Positions 61,159 to 62,893 of a DNA stretch of 62,893 nt are shown here, one piece after another. The DNA is taken from NCBI GenBank assembly GCA_028819255.1, contig JAPPMB010000140.1, positions 1 through 62,893 of the forward strand. The letters run 5' to 3'. The position numbers and the translations under genes were made by a program. The notes beneath the pieces are model-generated. The model searched no databases, was not told the DNA's origin, and saw only the letters and a program-made list of their open reading frames with translations. The stretch comes from Bryobacterales bacterium (GTDB lineage: Bacteria; Acidobacteriota; Terriglobia; Bryobacterales; UBA6623). Numbering within the stretch: the stretch's first letter is position 1; each line of letters begins with the position of its first letter.

Positions 61159-62058
61159 CTAAGCAATAGTCTCATCTGGATGCCAACCTGATCCCTGCTG
61201 GATGATCTCACATGTCCATGCTATTAGTAAACATATACCGTTGTTTACGACACCCCATTTGCGTCTTTCTCTGCCCGCATTTCCACCATAAATCGATTGA
61301 AGATGTTCAACATATTTGGATTCAAATTCTGACTCAGATTTGCTATCAAGAATCAGGCTTAAGTCTATTTCTTGTCCTCCAATATCGCGGATGTACCTCA
61401 AGATTTTTCCGCTCTCAATTTCTCGGTGAACGTCGTTAATTGAGATATGCTGATAGTTTCCCGTATCGAGAAGATGATTGTACTCGAATATCAAGTATAT
61501 CAGACGGTTTAGTCTTAGATTTGGCAATGCGGACAACGCAACGATCTGCTTTTCAACTGCTGCTGCAAGCCTGACGTAGTTCCTTGCTCCTTCTTCTGAT
61601 ATCGCCGATTTTGGTAGATGGGCGGCACGGTTCCGGAGGTTTCTAAGCTCAGACAGGGCTTGCTTTACCCGTGGTATGAGTGCTCCACTGTATTCGAAAT
61701 ATCCGAGAACTCTGTCGAAATCAAGGTTCGTCATATCTTTTTTCGGCTTAAGCTCAATCAGTTTAGCATGTGCCGTTCTCTCTAGTTGGTTCCAAGCGTC
61801 AAACACCGCCAATTTAGGATCATAAATACGTTTTGTTTGTTCTACAGAATTTTGATCTAGAATTTGTTCAGTCTCTAGCGAGTTCAGTGCATTCTTAGCG
61901 TCATTGCGAAAACTCACAGCGAATTCCTTGTACCGAAGCTGCTCAATCATTGGAAGCACTGATCCTATCGGAGTGCGAAGCATATAGAGGATCATAAGGG
62001 CCGTTCCAGGCCAAACTATGGCCTCTACGATCCCAACTATGAATTCAAGAATCGACAT
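61159..62058 (-). CDS. membrane-anchored protein with HEPN-like Rx4H motif
   Basis: A 299-residue protein of low GC compared with the window. One N-terminal transmembrane helix (FIVGIVEAIVWPGTALMILYML, split over residues 6-27) precedes a cytosolic helical domain. LRNLRNRAAH at 138-147 contains Arg-Asn-x3-His (Arg142, His147), the Rx4-6H signature of HEPN ribonucleases or of DUF4145-type proteins. A second helical half (VEKQIVALSALPNLRLNRLI) and a polar end follow. It may be an RNase effector or a regulator. It stands alone among phage and IS debris, and AT-rich codons suggest transfer. Confidence 0.55.
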   Translation of the reverse strand: MSILEFIVGIVEAIVWPGTALMILYMLRTPIGSVLPMIEQLRYKEFAVSFRNDAKNALNSLETEQILDQNSVEQTKRIYDPKLAVFDAWNQLERTAHAKLIELKPKKDMTNLDFDRVLGYFEYSGALIPRVKQALSELRNLRNRAAHLPKSAISEEGARNYVRLAAAVEKQIVALSALPNLRLNRLIYLIFEYNHLLDTGNYQHISINDVHREIESGKILRYIRDIGGQEIDLSLILDSKSESEFESKYVEHLQSIYGGNAGRERRKWGVVNNGICLLIAWTCEIIQQGSGWHPDETIA

Positions 62059-62289
62059 GCGCTCCGAAGCCCATCGGTAAGGCCTGCCAGATGACAGGTT
62101 CTTGATTCAATAGGAGCCTCCAGCGTGGTGCCCGTTCAGGCTGGGCTACTACTCCTGAAGAGTTGAGTCTCACTTGGATCGTCGTTTCGCTCGGAATCCA
62201 TTGCGCACTCAGAGATGCAGTTGCACGAGGTGCCAGCGAATCGTGCCGATGTCCTTCCTCACTAGACTAGCACTTGATCAGAATATGTG
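62059..62289. other. intergenic, no gene seen
   Basis: About 230 bases between the AT-rich membrane gene and the DUF4338 remnant. Nothing specific noted. Confidence 0.3.
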
Positions 62290-62700
62290 AAGAGTAGACC
62301 GGCTCCACGTAACCGTTCGGACGGCGGGTGCGAGGATCAGCGGAGGAGAATGGAGCGCCAGCGGGGGTGGATGGGCTTGAGCAGGATGAGTTTGACAGGC
62401 AGGGCGGAGCGGTGGTGGACATCGAGCTTGCCGCGGCCCTGGGTTTGGCCGACATAGACTCAGTTGCTGGCCCGACCGATAGCAAGTGCCGCGGAAACGA
62501 GTCGCGTCACAGAGGGTCTCCAGGAGCACGGGACGCTGCCAGTAGCGGTCGTGCCAGTCCTACGGCAGACGCCGGGCCGCCAAGGCGAGCAGATGGGACG
62601 CCGGACAGGTGAGGTGAATCCAGGGCTGCGCCCGGAAACGGACGCGCGCTCTGCTGGGAAGCAACCCGCCAAGGATATGGATGTGGCGGCTGACAGTCGC
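62290..62700 (-). pseudogene. DUF4338 (DruA-like/IS-associated) remnant
   Basis: Minus-strand pieces in two frames: RVRFRAQPWIHLTCPASHLL, then after a frameshift RPVLLETLCDATRFRGTCYR. They match the DUF4338 block (FLILPWVxxxNLASHIL ... RPVLLETFVDPxRFxGTCYRAANW). DUF4338 occurs in some transposase-like proteins and in the DruA component of Druantia defence. With IS debris around it, a mobile-element origin is more likely. It is broken and incomplete. Confidence 0.5.
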
Positions 62701-62842
62701 CCCTGCGGCGGCCTGACCGCTCCCGCTGCAGGCCGCTGCAGACCCCAGGCAAGCCATCGGAGTTGCCCGATGCCTCAGAGAATCCTGGGGGGAGGCGACC
62801 GCAGGGCGCTAGGGGGGCAAAGCCCACCTCCTAGCAGGAAAC

Positions 62843-62875
62843 GGTGGCTGGCAGCCTTGCAGGCTGCCAGCCACC
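62843..62875. repeat. perfect 14-bp stem hairpin
   Basis: GGTGGCTGGCAGCC at 62843-62856 pairs with GGCTGCCAGCCACC at 62862-62875, loop TTGCA. It is 140 bases beyond the DUF4338 remnant. Possible IS end or terminator; no U-tract. Confidence 0.45.
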
Positions 62876-62893
62876 CCACGATACAGTCTGCGG

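Overview
The window is high-GC bacterial chromosome from a Gram-negative organism. It encodes lipid A acyltransferase LpxD, a LPS-core type glycosyltransferase, type IV prepilin peptidase and a TonB-dependent outer-membrane receptor with an N-terminal carboxypeptidase-regulatory-like domain. That receptor type, together with a DUF1501 protein, PQQ-propeller proteins, a DUF6282 hydrolase and twin-arginine Gfo/Idh/MocA oxidoreductases, points to Acidobacteriota or a close relative. This is inference from gene families; no rRNA or other marker is present. A striking property is decay. Every insertion sequence seen (ISAs1, IS4, IS110, IS200/IS605 and a DUF4338 element) is a broken remnant, and at least eight ordinary genes carry frameshifts, nonsense codons or deletions.

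Layout. 0.3-1.1 kb: VapBC-type toxin-antitoxin pair. 1.4-1.7 kb: ISAs1 remnant. 1.7-3.2 kb: phosphatase/ADP-ribosylglycohydrolase fusion. 3.3-4.4 kb: dead amidohydrolase. 4.7-9.9 kb: minus-strand genes for a secreted protein, a PQQ alcohol dehydrogenase with lanthanide-type ligands, a di-haem cytochrome c, a PQQ-propeller protein and UbiX. 10-16.4 kb: nucleoside deoxyribosyltransferase, DCC thiol oxidoreductase, secreted HNH nuclease, nitronate monooxygenase, then a cell-envelope run (two glycosyltransferases, PilD, LpxD). 16.5-23.4 kb: PhoD-like phosphatase and a GntP permease, convergent and separated by a 4-kb composite-transposon-like insert that carries a four-repeat secreted Cache-like protein. 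23.5-33.2 kb: enoyl-CoA hydratase, DUF1501 protein, HPRT/PgeF/DUF6282 cluster, SDR, and an operon of VTT-DUF547 fusion, MerA-like flavoprotein and TIGR04283-like glycosyltransferase. 33.2-39 kb: decayed defence/mobile island (IS110 fragment, zeta-like kinase with a small partner, DUF4143 ATPase pseudogene, type ISP restriction-modification pseudogene). 39.8-48 kb: secreted protein, ISAs1 remnant, TonB receptor, sugar-oxidoreductase operon. 48.4-58.2 kb: FeoAB, membrane protein, interrupted sialidase, ICMT-like methyltransferase, PrmC, enolase-superfamily enzyme, ribosomal protein S21, ornithine-cyclodeaminase-like enzyme and a truncated alpha/beta hydrolase. 58.2-62.9 kb: accessory DNA with small membrane proteins, phage and IS debris, and an AT-rich membrane protein with a HEPN-like Rx4H motif.

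How it fits together. The core genes support a heterotrophic aerobic lifestyle: periplasmic quinoprotein oxidation feeding cytochrome c, TonB-dependent uptake, ferrous iron uptake, phosphate scavenging and oxidation of sugar-like compounds. The accessory parts are dominated by dead mobile DNA. The most informative structure is the pair of inverted IS4 remnants at 18.03-22.07 kb with a 13-bp direct repeat at their outer edges. It reads as an old composite transposition event that delivered the Cache-like gene between two convergent genes.
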